Assembly (NCBI GenBank): GCA_019279435.1
Contig: JAAALK010000079.1
Coordinates: 106,001,198-106,065,197, forward strand
DNA from: Zizania palustris
Taxonomy: Eukaryota > Streptophyta > Magnoliopsida > Poales > Poaceae
Direction of reading: 5' to 3'
DNA length: 64,000 nt
In this document: positions 10,843-21,833 of the stretch, piece by piece
Position numbering within the stretch: the stretch's first letter is position 1
Layout of the letters: each line of letters opens with the position of its first letter
Made by a program: the position numbers and the translations under genes
The notes under the pieces: generated by a model
Seen by the model: only the letters and a program-made list of their open reading frames with translations
Database searches by the model: none
What the model was told of the DNA's origin: nothing

Positions 10843-11822
10843 TGTTGTAGCAATTGTGTTAGCTACAACACAGGTTTTGTATGTGTGTATATGATGTGTA
10901 GAATGAACCTCGATGGGTTCTCTCAGAGGGAGAAGGGGTTTATACTGGTTCGGACCTCCCCTAGGGGATAATAGCCCTACGTCCAGTTTGTGGTGGATTT
11001 GGCATGGTATGCCTTGGTGTGGAGAAAAGAACTCCAGGGTCTCATGGCCCCCTCGAGCGTGTGTCCTGTTACAAGGGCTTGGCCCTGCTTTTATAGGCAC
11101 GCAGGCCAAAGGAAAAGACCGGGATGCCCCTTATGAGCCCTAGGCTCGTAGGGGCAAAGAGGGGAAAAGGAGCTAGCTACGGTACAAAAGTTTTTTACAG
11201 CTTTACAGACGTGTCAGGTAACGTCACATCTTGACCAGCTAGACGACAAACTATGGACAGAGGGGCCCCTGGTACGACTTCTTCACTGCAGCGGGGCGTA
11301 AATATCTTCTGGGTTCGGAGTAGGGCCAGAGCTCCGAATCCGGCCTCCGAACTGGGGCCTCCGAACTGGGGGCCTCCGAACCGGGGCCTCCGAACCGGGG
11401 CCTCCGAACGAGGGCCTCCGAACTGGGGCCTCCGAACTGGGCCTCCGAACCGGCCGGAGAGGGTCCGGAGACTAGGTCTGAGGAGCTCCGAAGGGAGCTC
11501 GAAGGCTAACTCCGGACAGGGCTCGAAGGCTAACTCCGAAGAAGGCCCAGAGGCTGGCTTCGAAGTTAGCCTGAGACTTAGCTTCTGGCCATCTTCAAGG
11601 AATCTTGAGGGCTTCACTCTGGAGGGCTCCGACGGACCCCGCTCTAGAGGGCTTCGACAGGGCTTGGGGGCTCCGCCCCGGCAGGCTCCGAAGGGTACCT
11701 TGGAACCTGGAAATAGCTTCTTTGGGAAGATACGGGCCTCGACAGTGCTGGGCTCCGGGCCGAAGGCTGTCTGAGGCTGACATCATTTGGCCCCTGTTCA
11801 AGGGAAACCTATTCCCCCAACA
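10843..11822 (-). repeat. 5' LTR of the Tat-like element (980 bp)
   Basis: Single-copy version of the LTR, with the CCTCCGAACTGGGG-type array at about 11340-11455. It starts right after the primer-binding site and ends at the GTTAC duplication. Confidence 0.92.
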
Positions 11823-14800
11823 GTTACACTTTCCTTGGTTTCCAAGATCTTGATGGGTTTCTCGATGTAGGTCAAATCTTCTTGGACATTGAGTTGTTGA
11901 AGATCGGCTTGCTCGGTGGGCACACGAAGACACTTCTTCAACTGAGAGACATGGAAAACATCGTGAACTCCTGCCAATGATGGAGGTAGCTCAAGTTGAT
12001 ATGCCACTTCTCCTTGCCGTCAGAGGATCTGAAAAGGTCCGACGTAACGGGGTGCTAGCTTGCCTTTCATGTTGAACCTTTGAGTGCCACGGAGGGGAGT
12101 GACTCAGAGATAGACATAATCGCCCTCCTCAAAGGTTAGGTCTCTTCGACGGTTATCGGCATAGCTCTTTTGTCGGGACTGAGCTATCTTTAATCGATCC
12201 CTTATGATCTTGACCTTCTCTTCAGCTTCTCTCAATATATCTATCCCAAACAGCTGCGACTCTCGGGTCTGATCCCAGAGCAGTGGTGTTCTACACTTAC
12301 GCCCATAAAGCGCTTCGAACGGGGACATTTGCAGGCTGGCTTGATAGCCATTGTTGTAGGAGAACTCCGCGTAGGGCAAGTTCTTGTCCCACATTCCGCC
12401 AAAGTCTAGAGCGCAAGCTCTAAGCATATCTTCCAATATCTGGTTGACCCTTTCGGTTTGACCATTGGTTTGTGGATGATAGGCGGTGCTAAAGTTCAGC
12501 CGGGTGCCGAGTTCCTCTTGAAGGTTCTTCCAAAACTTGGAGGTAAACTGACTCCCACGGTCAGATATGATCTTCTTAGGAACTCCATGCATGCACACGA
12601 TCCGGGTCATATACAACTCAGCCAACTTGGCGATAGTGTAAGTTGTCTTGACAGGGATGAAGTGAGCCACCTTGGTGAGTCGGTCTATGATCACCCAGAT
12701 AGAGTCATGACCAGCTTGGGTCCTAGGCAGTCCCATGATGAAGTCCATTCCTATTTCTTCCCACTTCCATTCGGGGACCTTGAGGGGTTGCAACAGTCCA
12801 GCAGGTCATTGGTGCTCCGCTTTGACTCGCCGGCATGTGTCGTAGATGGCCACATACTCAGCTATTTCTCTCTTCATGCTGACCCACCAATATTTTTCCT
12901 TCAGATCTTGATACATCTTGGTACTCCCGGGATGTATGGATTATAGATTATCGTGGACTTCTTGAAGGATGAGGGTCTTCAATTCGGGCTTGTCTGGCAC
13001 ACATATCCGGTTTCCGAACCAGATGGTACCATGCTCGTCCTCGGAGAATCCGGGGGATTTACCCTTCCTCATGTTCTGTTGGATCTCCACGATGTCCGGG
13101 TCTTCCTTCTGCCTTTCTCGGATCTGGTCTATCAAGAGAGGCCTAGACTCCAAGGCAGCGAGGTACGCTCGGTTGGTGATCCCTAGATTCAACCTTTCCA
13201 TCTCCTTGTATAGCAAAGGATCATGGTCCTGAATCATGACGGTATTGCAGTACCCTTTTCGACTGAGGGCGTCTGCCACCACATTTGCCTTGCCTGGATG
13301 ATAATGGATGCCCAAGTCGTAATCCTTGATCAGTTCCAACCATCTCCTTTGCCTGAGGTTCAGGTCCGGTTGGGTGAATATGTACTTGAGGATCTTGTGG
13401 TCGGTGAAGATCTCGCACCAATTTCCCACAAGGTAATGTCTCCATATCTTCAAGGCATGAACCACGACTGCTAACTTCATGTCGTGGGTCGGGTAGTTTA
13501 GCTCATGCGGTCTCAACTATCGGGAGGCGTAGGATATCACCTTCCCATCTTGCATTAAGACACATCCCAAACCTTGGCGAGAAGCATCGCAGTAGACGTG
13601 GAAGTCTTTTTTGATGTTTGGGAGGGTCAGGATTGGGGCTGACACGAGCTTCTTCTTGACGGTCTGGAAGCTTTCTTCACAATCCGGGGTCCATTCAAAC
13701 TTTACTTCCTTTTGCAATAGTCTGGTCATAGGTCTGGCGATCTTTGAAAAATTCTCGATGAATCGGTGGTAGTATCCGGCCAATCCGAGAAAACTCCGGA
13801 TCTCGGTCACGGTCGTGGGCTGCAACTAGTTGGTGACCGCTTCCACGGTGGTCGGGTCCACTGCTATTCCTCCAGCAGAAATGACATGACCGAGGAACTT
13901 CACCTCAGATGACCAAAATTCGCACTTGCTGTATTTGGCGTACAATTGTTGTTCCCTTAGCTTTCCGAGGGTCAGACGGAGGTGAGTTTCGTGTTCTTCC
14001 TTGGTCTTGGAATAAACGAGGATATCGTCGATGAATACCATGATGAACTTATCCAAGAACTCCATGAATACATTGTTCATCATGTTCATGAAAAAGGCAG
14101 GGGCATTCGTGAGTCCGAACGACATCACAGTATACTCGTAGAGTCCATAGTGGGAGGTGAAGGCAGTCTTGGGTATGTCCTCTTCTCTAATCCTCAATTG
14201 GTGATAACCTGACCTGAGGTCAATCTTGGAAAGCACCGAGGATCCCTTCAGTTGATCGAACAGGTCGTCGATCCGAGGCAATGGGTACTTGTTCTTGATG
14301 GTTACGTCGTTCAAGGCTCTATAGTCCACGCACATCCTTTTGGTCTTGTCCTTTTTCATGGCAAAGATGACCGTGCACCCCAGGGTGAGATACTCGGTCA
14401 GATGTACCATTTCTGCTCTAGGTCTTCGATGTTGCTCTTGACTTCGGCTAGCTCATTGGCGGCCATCCGGTATGGGCGCTTGGAGATTGGAGTGGTCCCG
14501 GGGACAAGTTCGATTCTGAATTCAATGTCCCGCTTGGGAGGCATTCCTGGTAGGTCCTCGGGGAAGACATCCATAAACTCCTTGACTATGGGTACTTCTT
14601 CAAGGGCTAGCGAATGAAGGGATGCTTCGAGGGGTTTGCGGCCGATCATTCGAAAGGTGACGGCTTCGCCTTCAGGGTTGGTTACTGTTACGGACTTATT
14701 GGCACAGTCGATCACTCCCTTGTGCTTCATCAACCAATCCATCCCTAGGATGAGGTCGAGTCCGGTACACTTAATGAGGACTGGCTCGGCACGGAACAGT

Positions 14801-15507
14801 ACCCCTTGGATCTCTATCTTGACCTTGGGGCTGTATAGGTGGGCTAAGGCTTTATTGCCTGGAGTGGCAATCATCATGGGGACTGATAGAGGGAGTACTT
14901 CCAAGTCATTGGTTTTCACAAAATCTTCCGAGATGAAAGAGTGTGTTGCTCCAGAGTCAAATAATATTATAGCCGGTATGGAATTTGCAGTAAACGTACT
15001 GAGCACGACTTCGGGAGCCTCCTGAGCTTCCTCCGCGGTGATGTGGTTGACGCGGGCACGAACTTCCTGGTTGGGTGCCGCACCTTGGGGCTGCTTGGGG
15101 TGAGGACACTGGTGCGAATAGTGCCCTTCCTTCCGGTAGTTGAAGCAAACGACCGGCCTCCCTTGGTGATCCTTCAAGACCAGGGCCTTGGCGGCGGACA
15201 TTGGCTGAGTGGCCGGAGCTGGTGGAGCGGGGCGGGGATGCCCGGCATTGGATCCATCGGTGGCGTGAGGTGGCCTGTAGGCGGGCCGAGGATGGTAGGC
15301 GGGCGCTGGTGGTGGAGGGATGAAGCGGGGCCTCTGGGAATTCGCCTGTTGATGCTTGAAGGCGATCATCTTCCTCTTCTTGAGGTCCAACTTGTTCTGC
15401 TCAGTCTCTTGGATGAGCGCTTTATTTACTAGCCATTGGAAGTCGGCGTAGTCGGTGGCGACGAGCTGGATGGACAGCTCATCTTTAAGTCCCCGGAGGA
15501 ACTTGGC
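11823..15507 (-). pseudogene. pol of the gypsy chromovirus: zinc knuckle, protease, RT, RNase H, integrase
   Basis: Domains in order on the minus strand are: a CCHC-like knuckle (CFNYRKEGHYSHQCPHPKQP, about 15120), aspartic protease (ILFDSGATHSFIS, about 14970), RT (MCVDYRALN, about 14330; FIDDILVYS, about 14030), RNase H (VYCDASRQGLGCVL, about 13580), and integrase core (GMDFIMGLP; YHPQTNGQTERV, about 12450). Breaks seen are stops at 14398, 13826, 13517, 12941, 12806, 12104 and 12020, and a one-base loss near 14370 that shifts frame just before the RT core. The frame runs into the nested element at 11823. It is non-functional. Confidence 0.92.
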
Positions 15508-16173
15508 CTAGCGGAGGGCGTCGGTCCGCACCTCTTCTGGCACGTAGCGAGCCAGTCGGTTGAACTCATGGAGGTACTGCATGACGATTCGGTTGCCCTG
15601 TTGCAGGTCGCGGAACTCCTGCTGCTTGACCGCGATGACTCCTGCGGGGACGTGGGCGGCGCGAAAGGCGATAGCGAACTCCGCCCATGTCACCACGTGG
15701 TCCTCGGGCTGGGACTCACGGTAGTTGTCCCACCACTCTGCGGCGGGACCCTGGAGCTGGTGTGTGGCGAAGGCCACTCTCTCCTGGTCGGTGCAGGGGA
15801 GGAGGTCCAGCTTCTCCCCAATAGTGCGGAGCCAATCTCCGGCCTCCATGGGGTTGGTGGTGCTAGAGAAGATGGGTGGGCGCACGCGCAGAAACTCCGA
15901 GAGTTGGGGAGCGGTAGCGGGTGCTGGTGCGCGAGGGGTAGGCTCCCCATTTTGCAGACGGTCCAACTGAGCCTGTTGGTGCTACATTTGAGTGAGGAGG
16001 GCGGTGATTAGCTGGTTCTGGTTCGCCATCATTTCCGCCAAGGTGGGATGGTTGGCGGATGGCGACCCAGACTGTCGTGGGCCCGTTGCACCCCAGTTGG
16101 GTACAACACCCTCGGGCGCATCACGACTTCCTCCTTCTCTGTTGTTGGAACCGGTGTTCTGGTGGTCGGCCAT
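15508..16173 (-). pseudogene. gag of the gypsy chromovirus, with in-frame stops
   Basis: The frame starts at ATG 16173 with a low-complexity N-terminus (MADHQNTGSNNREGG). It is cut by TAG at 15982-15984, then continues in the same frame through the retrotransposon gag domain (WLRTIGEKLDLLPCTDQERV; GPAAEWWDNYR; YLHEFNRLARYVP) to a second TAG at 15508-15510. The same frame goes on leftward into the zinc knuckle and protease. The gag would package genomic RNA into virus-like particles, but this copy cannot make it in full length. Confidence 0.9.
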
Positions 16174-16373
16174 CTTCTGAATATACGATGTTATAAGGCA
16201 GAAAGATGATGAAACAACAATACAATCAAAAATAGCTCATAAGGCTCATGCATATAAACCAAGTGGTAAAAAGTGTTCATTACAATCAAGCTCTTATTCT
16301 ACCTACAACACAAGTTGTTGTAGATAGCACCACATACAAAAATTATTATAACTAAAACAGCGGTAACTAGCGT

Positions 16374-17156
16374 CTACTCGCCACCGGAGGTGGTCTTTGT
16401 GCTCTCGGAACCACGAGTGCGCGGCTCCCGAGGGACGGTGGGCTCGAGAAAATTCTCGATGATTGGGTCGGAGACGAGGCCGGGGCGTGGTGCAGGGGTG
16501 CTGGCGGTGGATGGTCCGGCGGTGGAGGGGTGTGGCGGGATCCTCTTGGGGCGAGGGGCAGGCTCACGGATGGGCTTCCTCTTCCTCGGGAGGAGGGGAA
16601 CCATCTCCGCGATGTCCTTCTGCAGCTGCATAATCTTGCGCTGCAGCTCGCCGTTCTGTTGGATTAAGCTCTTCGTCTCCTGACAAAGGAACTCCACCGC
16701 CTCATGGTTCTCGTCAGCGTCGAGCACTGCCTCAGTATGGAGGTCGTCCATAGCCTGAAGAAGACGCGGCTGCCGGGCCATGACCGGATCACGCACGGAG
16801 TGAACTCCGAGGTAGATGCTACGGTAGGCGCCGGGAGTGCGCTTCAGCAAAAGCCAGAAAGACGAGTTTTGAAGACGATCATCATAGATCATCCTCAACT
16901 CCATAAGGGCCTGGAGAGCGACGCGTTGGCATGCGACGTCGAAGGTCGGGCCCCCAAGTGCGGTGGTGTAGGGCGGCAGGTGCTCTCTGGAGCCAGGGAC
17001 GGTGAGGGAGACGTCGTAGGGTCCGGCAAACTCCTCCAGGTACAGCCCCTGGAATTCGGGCTCGAAGAGGAATCCGAGGAAGGTGAGCATCATGCGGAGC
17101 TCCCTGACGAAGCCCTCGAAGTGGCGACAATAGCTGTGAACTTGGTAGACTGGCAT
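16374..17156 (-). CDS. extra ORF upstream of gag in the gypsy element (260 aa)
   Basis: This frame is uninterrupted, unlike the gag-pol next to it. It starts at ATG 17156, about 140 bases inside the 5' LTR. The N-terminal 130 residues look globular (MPVYQVHSYCRHFEGFVREL at the start). Residues about 155-185 form a predicted coiled coil (TKSLIQQNGELQRKIMQLQK). The tail is proline- and arginine-rich (RKRKPIREPAPRPKRIPP) and could be a nuclear or nucleic-acid-binding signal. No gag, protease or polymerase motif is visible. An ORF in this position has been described in rice long-LTR gypsy elements and has no assigned function to my knowledge. It ends before gag, which starts at 16173. Confidence 0.7.
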   Translation of the reverse strand: MPVYQVHSYCRHFEGFVRELRMMLTFLGFLFEPEFQGLYLEEFAGPYDVSLTVPGSREHLPPYTTALGGPTFDVACQRVALQALMELRMIYDDRLQNSSFWLLLKRTPGAYRSIYLGVHSVRDPVMARQPRLLQAMDDLHTEAVLDADENHEAVEFLCQETKSLIQQNGELQRKIMQLQKDIAEMVPLLPRKRKPIREPAPRPKRIPPHPSTAGPSTASTPAPRPGLVSDPIIENFLEPTVPREPRTRGSESTKTTSGGE

Positions 17157-17279
17157 CTACAAAAACAACAAGTTGAAGAAAAGTGAGGAGAGGAACAAAG
17201 TTTATAAAGTATGTTTTCGAGAAATAATTTTCTGTAGCTATGGGCTAGGCTGGTCCGTTTGGCTTCTTATAGTCAAGTT

Positions 17280-17292
17280 GGCTCTGATACCA
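17280..17292 (-). other. primer-binding site, initiator tRNA-Met type
   Basis: On the minus strand TGGTATCAGAGCC lies 3 bases inside the 5' LTR. This matches the usual plant PBS complementary to the 3' end of initiator tRNA-Met, and it fixes the element's orientation. Confidence 0.9.
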
Positions 17293-17295
17293 TCT

Positions 17296-20200
17296 TGTGG
17301 CGCCCCGATTTACCTAAATCGGAACATTATTGAATTTCATAAGAAAAACAATAATACAAGAGGTTCATCATGCGACAATCGTACATACGACAAGTATTCA
17401 TGGTACGCGGACCATATTTATTACATCATAGTTTAATAAAAACAATGATAAAAGTAGAATGCATGACGAACGCCTTCTTCAAGATCTTTCCGCTTGACTG
17501 GGTCGCTACTCCAGACCATCCTCGTAGTAGGCATCCTCTGAAGTGTGTCCAACGGGTATGAGTACAAAAGTACTCAACAAGCCACCGCAAATGCAAGTAG
17601 TAATGCAAGGTAATAACAAAGGAAGGATAATTGACTAAAAGTGCGGAAAAGTACATTTTCAGTTATTGCATTTAGTGTGATCAAATTTTGTCATGCGGAA
17701 TAATAAACATGAACATCAATAATACCATCTAACTCGAGGAGTACGTTTTACCTCCTCGCACAACAGTCCTTATATGTCAAACCATCACGCACATACATAT
17801 CAAAAGTAATCTAACTGTGGGATGTCACGCAACCCGCCCTTGACCGTGGGCTCAGCTTTTTGAAAAGATTTATGACTCTGATCAGAGGTGTACTACTGTA
17901 CCCACAAGGCACGCACTCATCCCAAACACCAAAGTGTAACGAGATGACCCATACCACGAGAACTCATGCCAAAACCTCAGTATGAAATGCTCCAAGCGAT
18001 AACCACCCGCTCTAGGTTTCGCCGGCGCGCCGGGCCGCATCCTGGCTAACGTCGCACCCCTTTTGCACCACGTCGGTACAAGCCACCCGTAGGTGCTACT
18101 TGACCCATCTCCAAATGGTGGCCTCGGTTTGGAACACTCTATACCTTAGTTAGGACTTACCCATTAGACTTGTGGTTAGTACGGAAGTGTATTGCAACGG
18201 ATCCCTCAGACCGGTCCTTATAGTGCCCCGGGTGCTACCGACCAATGCCCTAGCTTGCACCCGGAACCCACCATGCATTCACTCATAACCACAACTCATC
18301 ACCGACAGAATTCCAAGGATAAGAAGTAACGGAGATCATATAGTAGAACCATTTTGCTACGACTCATTTTTTTATCCTATAGTGATCGTGTCAATACATG
18401 GAACACTAGCTAATAATATTAATCATATGGTGACAAGGAGGTTAGGCGAGATAGCATGGCTTGGATTGCACATCAGGGTCGGGGGATCCTAAATAAATAT
18501 AATGTAAGGGTTTACATTGGACTAATGCATGTATAGCCTATGTGTTTTAGCGATAGTTTAATAAAACATGGGTTCAATATGCTCAAAAATGTTGTTCGGT
18601 GACTTGCCTTGATCAGCAAAAGGTGAGGGAAGGACTTCCGGGAAGTACTCCGGTTCCTCGACGGCGTCGTAGTCTTTCCAATATAAATAAAGTGGAATAA
18701 AATAAATACAACATCCGATTAAACAATATAAAGTCACACAACAAGCACATAGGTTTTGATTGGTCCAAATTAAAGAAGACCAAGTTGTTTAGTTTTTGAA
18801 GCTTATTTTATAAATAATTTTAAAATTAACTAAAAGGGATTATTGTCCTTTTTATAAGGGGTTTTGAATTGTGAAAAACCTCATTTTAAGTTTTCTATTT
18901 AATTTGAAATAAATGATTCAGAGAAAACTTAGTGGTTTCACCATATTAACAGGAAATGAATAAATATAAACTTTACTGAAATTTAAATAATTGAATTTAC
19001 ATTTTTACCCTAAGGGCATTTGAATACCTATTTAAATAAACATGAAAAGTCCAAAGTAAACATACTATTTTTATTGTATGAACATGAAGAGAATAATATT
19101 ACAAATTTTCTGAAATTGGAATGGTAATTTTTGAAGTTAAAATGCGCCAGATATGAATTTTACAAGTTTAAAACAGTTTCTGGAATTTATTTTAAATTTA
19201 AAATCCCCTCGGGTCCACGGTGAGCCAGGTCCACGGTTAACCCACGCACTGTGCGCGTGGTTCGGCCCAATCTGGACCGTTGGATCTAGATCCAATGCGC
19301 GAGGGCGAGGCGAGGCGTTAAGTTGCGATCAACGGCTCACAGCGCTCGGTACCGCTTTGACCAGATGGACGCGCGAGATTAAACGGCGAAAAGGTCCTAT
19401 TCTACGCCGTCGGATCGAGATCATGCGGCCAGGATCGAATCCAGCACGGCACATGTCGGGGGGGGGGGGGGGGTTAAGTACCCGTCTTCCCCGACTCCGG
19501 CGACGCGACGGCGAGCGATTCCTGTGACGGCGAGGGCTATCCGGCCTAGCTAGGGCTAAAACGTAAAGAGGGTACTGAGGGGAACAAGAGGGTACCCTTG
19601 CGGTGGTCCGACGTCGACGGAGTGAGGCCGGCGACGAGAGGAGGCGGCGAGGTCGTTCGGGTCCTGGTCGGTGACGGCGATCCGACGAGGCTCGTTGACG
19701 GCGGAGGAGTGGCCGAGATCGAGGAGGCTCTGGCGGTCACAGAGATGTGGTCGGTGAGGGCAGAGAGGTGTTTCGGCGACGGCGAGCGGTGGCTGAAGTA
19801 CGGGTGGCGGTGTTGCGCTAAAAACCGAAATGCGAGCACTCTATTCGTTCTGAAGCAAATTGACGTGGGGGTTGAGTGCGGTGGTGGTCGGGGGTTTAAA
19901 TAGGGGTACCGGCGGGGGCAGGGAGGGCACAATCGGGGGAGGCCGTGAGTAAACACCGGCGAGGCGGTTTCACTGCATGCGAGCGATAACGGGACGATGA
20001 CGCGTGAAATCAATGGGGGAAACGGTCGGCACGACGCGGGGGATTCAATGCCGGCGATAAATGGAGGGGAGGGGACCGGCGACGAGCGAATCACGGGGTT
20101 TAAATTCGGCCGGCGAAGTTTGGGGGCGGTGGCGCGAGGTGGATGACAGTACTGATAGGCGGGGGCCACTGGCCAGTGAACACGAGCGCACGAGCGAGGA

Positions 20201-20667
20201 GACTGACGGGTGGGGTCGGGCTCGGCCGAGGGAGTGAGCTGGTTGGCGCCGACAAGTGGGGTCGGGCTGTCGGGTGCGTGCGCGAAGGGAGAGGGGCTCA
20301 CTGACGGGTGGGGTCGGGCTGTCAGTCCGAGGCGGGCGAGGGTAATGTGCTGGGCCGGTCGGGAGAGAGAGAAAGGGAGGGGGAATGCCCATTACTGTTT
20401 AAAATGTTTTTGATTAAAAATAATTGCAGAAATTGGTTTAAAATAATAGGGCTACTTCCAAGGTTGATAAAAATTTGTAAAAATTCTCAAAAATATATCT
20501 CGGCTTTAGGATCATACATAAAATTTTTAGCTCCTGGTTTGGCCATTTCATCTAGGTTGTAGTTCAAGATGGTGAAGGATGGCATTTAAAGGTATTTCCA
20601 AAATAATAATCTCCAGGAAATTGGATTAAATAATATTTTTATTTCTTTGAAAATTTGGGGTGTTACA
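17296..20667 (-). repeat. 5' LTR of the gypsy chromovirus (3372 bp)
   Basis: It is the partner of 806-4171 and is followed on its inner side by the primer-binding site. It has a run of 16 G at 19458-19473 where the other LTR has 6 G. Open frames such as 19546-20301 (minus) lie in the GC-rich block and are compositional. Confidence 0.93.
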
Positions 20668-20683
20668 TGTACCCCTTAGCTAG

Positions 20684-21480
20684 GTTTAAAACAACATGTC
20701 TGTCAATCAACTACTCGGCAAATCGCTACCATTGGCTTCCAAGGTTTATCAGGTGGGGTTCGACACTCGGAGCTAGGTTGCATCATTTCGATATCCGAAA
20801 AAGTGGTGAGTCCTGCCACCCCCAATGTCTGTATTGATTAGATCAGTATCCTCATGGCTGCATCAGATTGATCTCTTGAGGTGAATATTGAAACAATACA
20901 GTCGTGGGTTGTTCTCGATGTATTAGCTAGGTCTAAGGCTGCATCAGTTCAATTTGATCTCTTAGATTGATGTGATCTATATGTGATAATTTGAGGCTTC
21001 ATTGGTTAAGTCCGACATATTTTGCTATTGTATCTCTTTCATGCTATATACCGTTCATCTAAATAAAGCATGCCCAATTCTTTGATATATTATTAAGATC
21101 ATTGTGAATAGCTACTGTCTTGGTTAGGTACGATCTAGTTATTGTGATGATTTTTATGATATAGACATGTTATCTGACACATTTTATTTATTTCAGTCGG
21201 AGTATAAGCCGACGGGTTATCTTCGATTCCACGCTACATCTTATAAGTTATTGGAAAATCACTCATCGGCCTATGCGGTTAACTGTTCATCTTATCGACC
21301 TATGGCATGCTCGCACGACTGCTTCATCACAGGTCATCGGTCTTATGGACGATCAACATGATATTACACGGATATCCCATCCTCATCGCGGTCATCGGCT
21401 CGATAACCGATAGGCCATGCTACTAATGCCACATTTTTTGTTCTCTTATCAGTTGCATGATCAAACTGATTGACACGTCT
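20684..21480. other. unassigned repeat-like DNA between the gypsy element and the host gene
   Basis: No gene is visible. The motif GGCTGCATCAG...TTGATCTCTT occurs twice (about 20852 and 20938), with a weaker third form near 20996. The short plus frame 21167-21361 is not convincing. It may be an old LTR fragment or 3' flank of the coding remnant ending at 20683. Confidence 0.4.
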
Positions 21481-21483
21481 TGA

Positions 21484-21833
21484 ACCATTTTTTTCTAAGA
21501 ATGTAGAACCTACACTGGAGTGAAGCATATCTCTTGGGCCACGCGTGTGTCAATGTGTGACCAACACATACATGAAAATAAAATAATATAAATAATCTAA
21601 CACTTACTTAAAAGTTGTGATGTTGGGAACAACACATGTGAAGGAAAATTATACAAAATTTAGGGACGTGAGCGTAAATTCCCTTCTTGGAGGAAACGCG
21701 GCACTCTCCACCCTGTGCGTGCGCTTGGCTTTTTTATCCGGCTGGAGCCAGTCTCCTTACCTTCGCTCGCTCGCTCGCCTTCTCTTCCCTCTCCGCTCCC
21801 AAACCTCCCAACTAGGTTTTCGCTGCCGCCGCC
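21484..21833 (+). promoter_or_regulatory. probable promoter and 5' UTR of the GYF-domain gene
   Basis: An AT-rich stretch (AATAATATAAATAATC, about 21580) is followed by a pyrimidine-rich leader (TTCGCTCGCTCGCTCGCCTT, 21764 on) up to the ATG in good context (GCCGCCATGG) at 21834. Pyrimidine-rich leaders are typical of grass housekeeping genes. The transcription start is not determined. Confidence 0.5.

Larger units (their letters stand above)
4336..11822 (-). mobile_element. non-autonomous Tat-like LTR retrotransposon nested in the chromodomain (7487 bp)
   Basis: LTRs at 4336-5807 and 10843-11822 begin TGTTGTAGCAATTG and end CCCCCAACA. A perfect GTTAC target duplication flanks the whole. The minus-strand PBS (GTTGGCGCCGTCCG) lies next to the right LTR and a GAGGGGCTAC polypurine tract lies next to the left LTR, so transcription of the element is right to left. 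There is no gag, protease, RT or integrase. The only coding DNA is a gene on the plus strand (6095-9001). Tat-lineage gypsy elements of plants are known to carry opposite-strand ORFs. This looks like a derivative that lost gag-pol. Confidence 0.9.
806..20667 (-). mobile_element. Ty3/gypsy chromovirus, about 12.4 kb without its nested insertion
   Basis: The element is bounded by two long LTRs (806-4171 and 17296-20667) that begin TGTGGCGCCCC and end GGGGTGTTACA on the plus strand. Flanks are TGTAT (801-805) and TGTAC (20668-20672), a 5-bp target duplication with one change. It reads right to left: 5' LTR, PBS, an extra ORF, gag, protease, RT, RNase H, integrase, chromodomain, PPT, 3' LTR. Long LTRs plus an ORF upstream of gag recall the rice RIRE3/RIRE8 type (from memory, not searched). 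Its interior is split by another element at 4336-11822. Coding is heavily decayed. Confidence 0.93.

Noticed and set aside
17280..17292. tRNA gene fragment
   Set aside because: TGGTATCAGAGC sites here and at 39646, 44039 and 53688 are primer-binding sites beside LTRs, not tRNA genes.
19546..20392. Minus-strand frames of 251 and 115 codons
   Set aside because: Same GC-rich LTR block in its second copy; compositional open frames with no domain.
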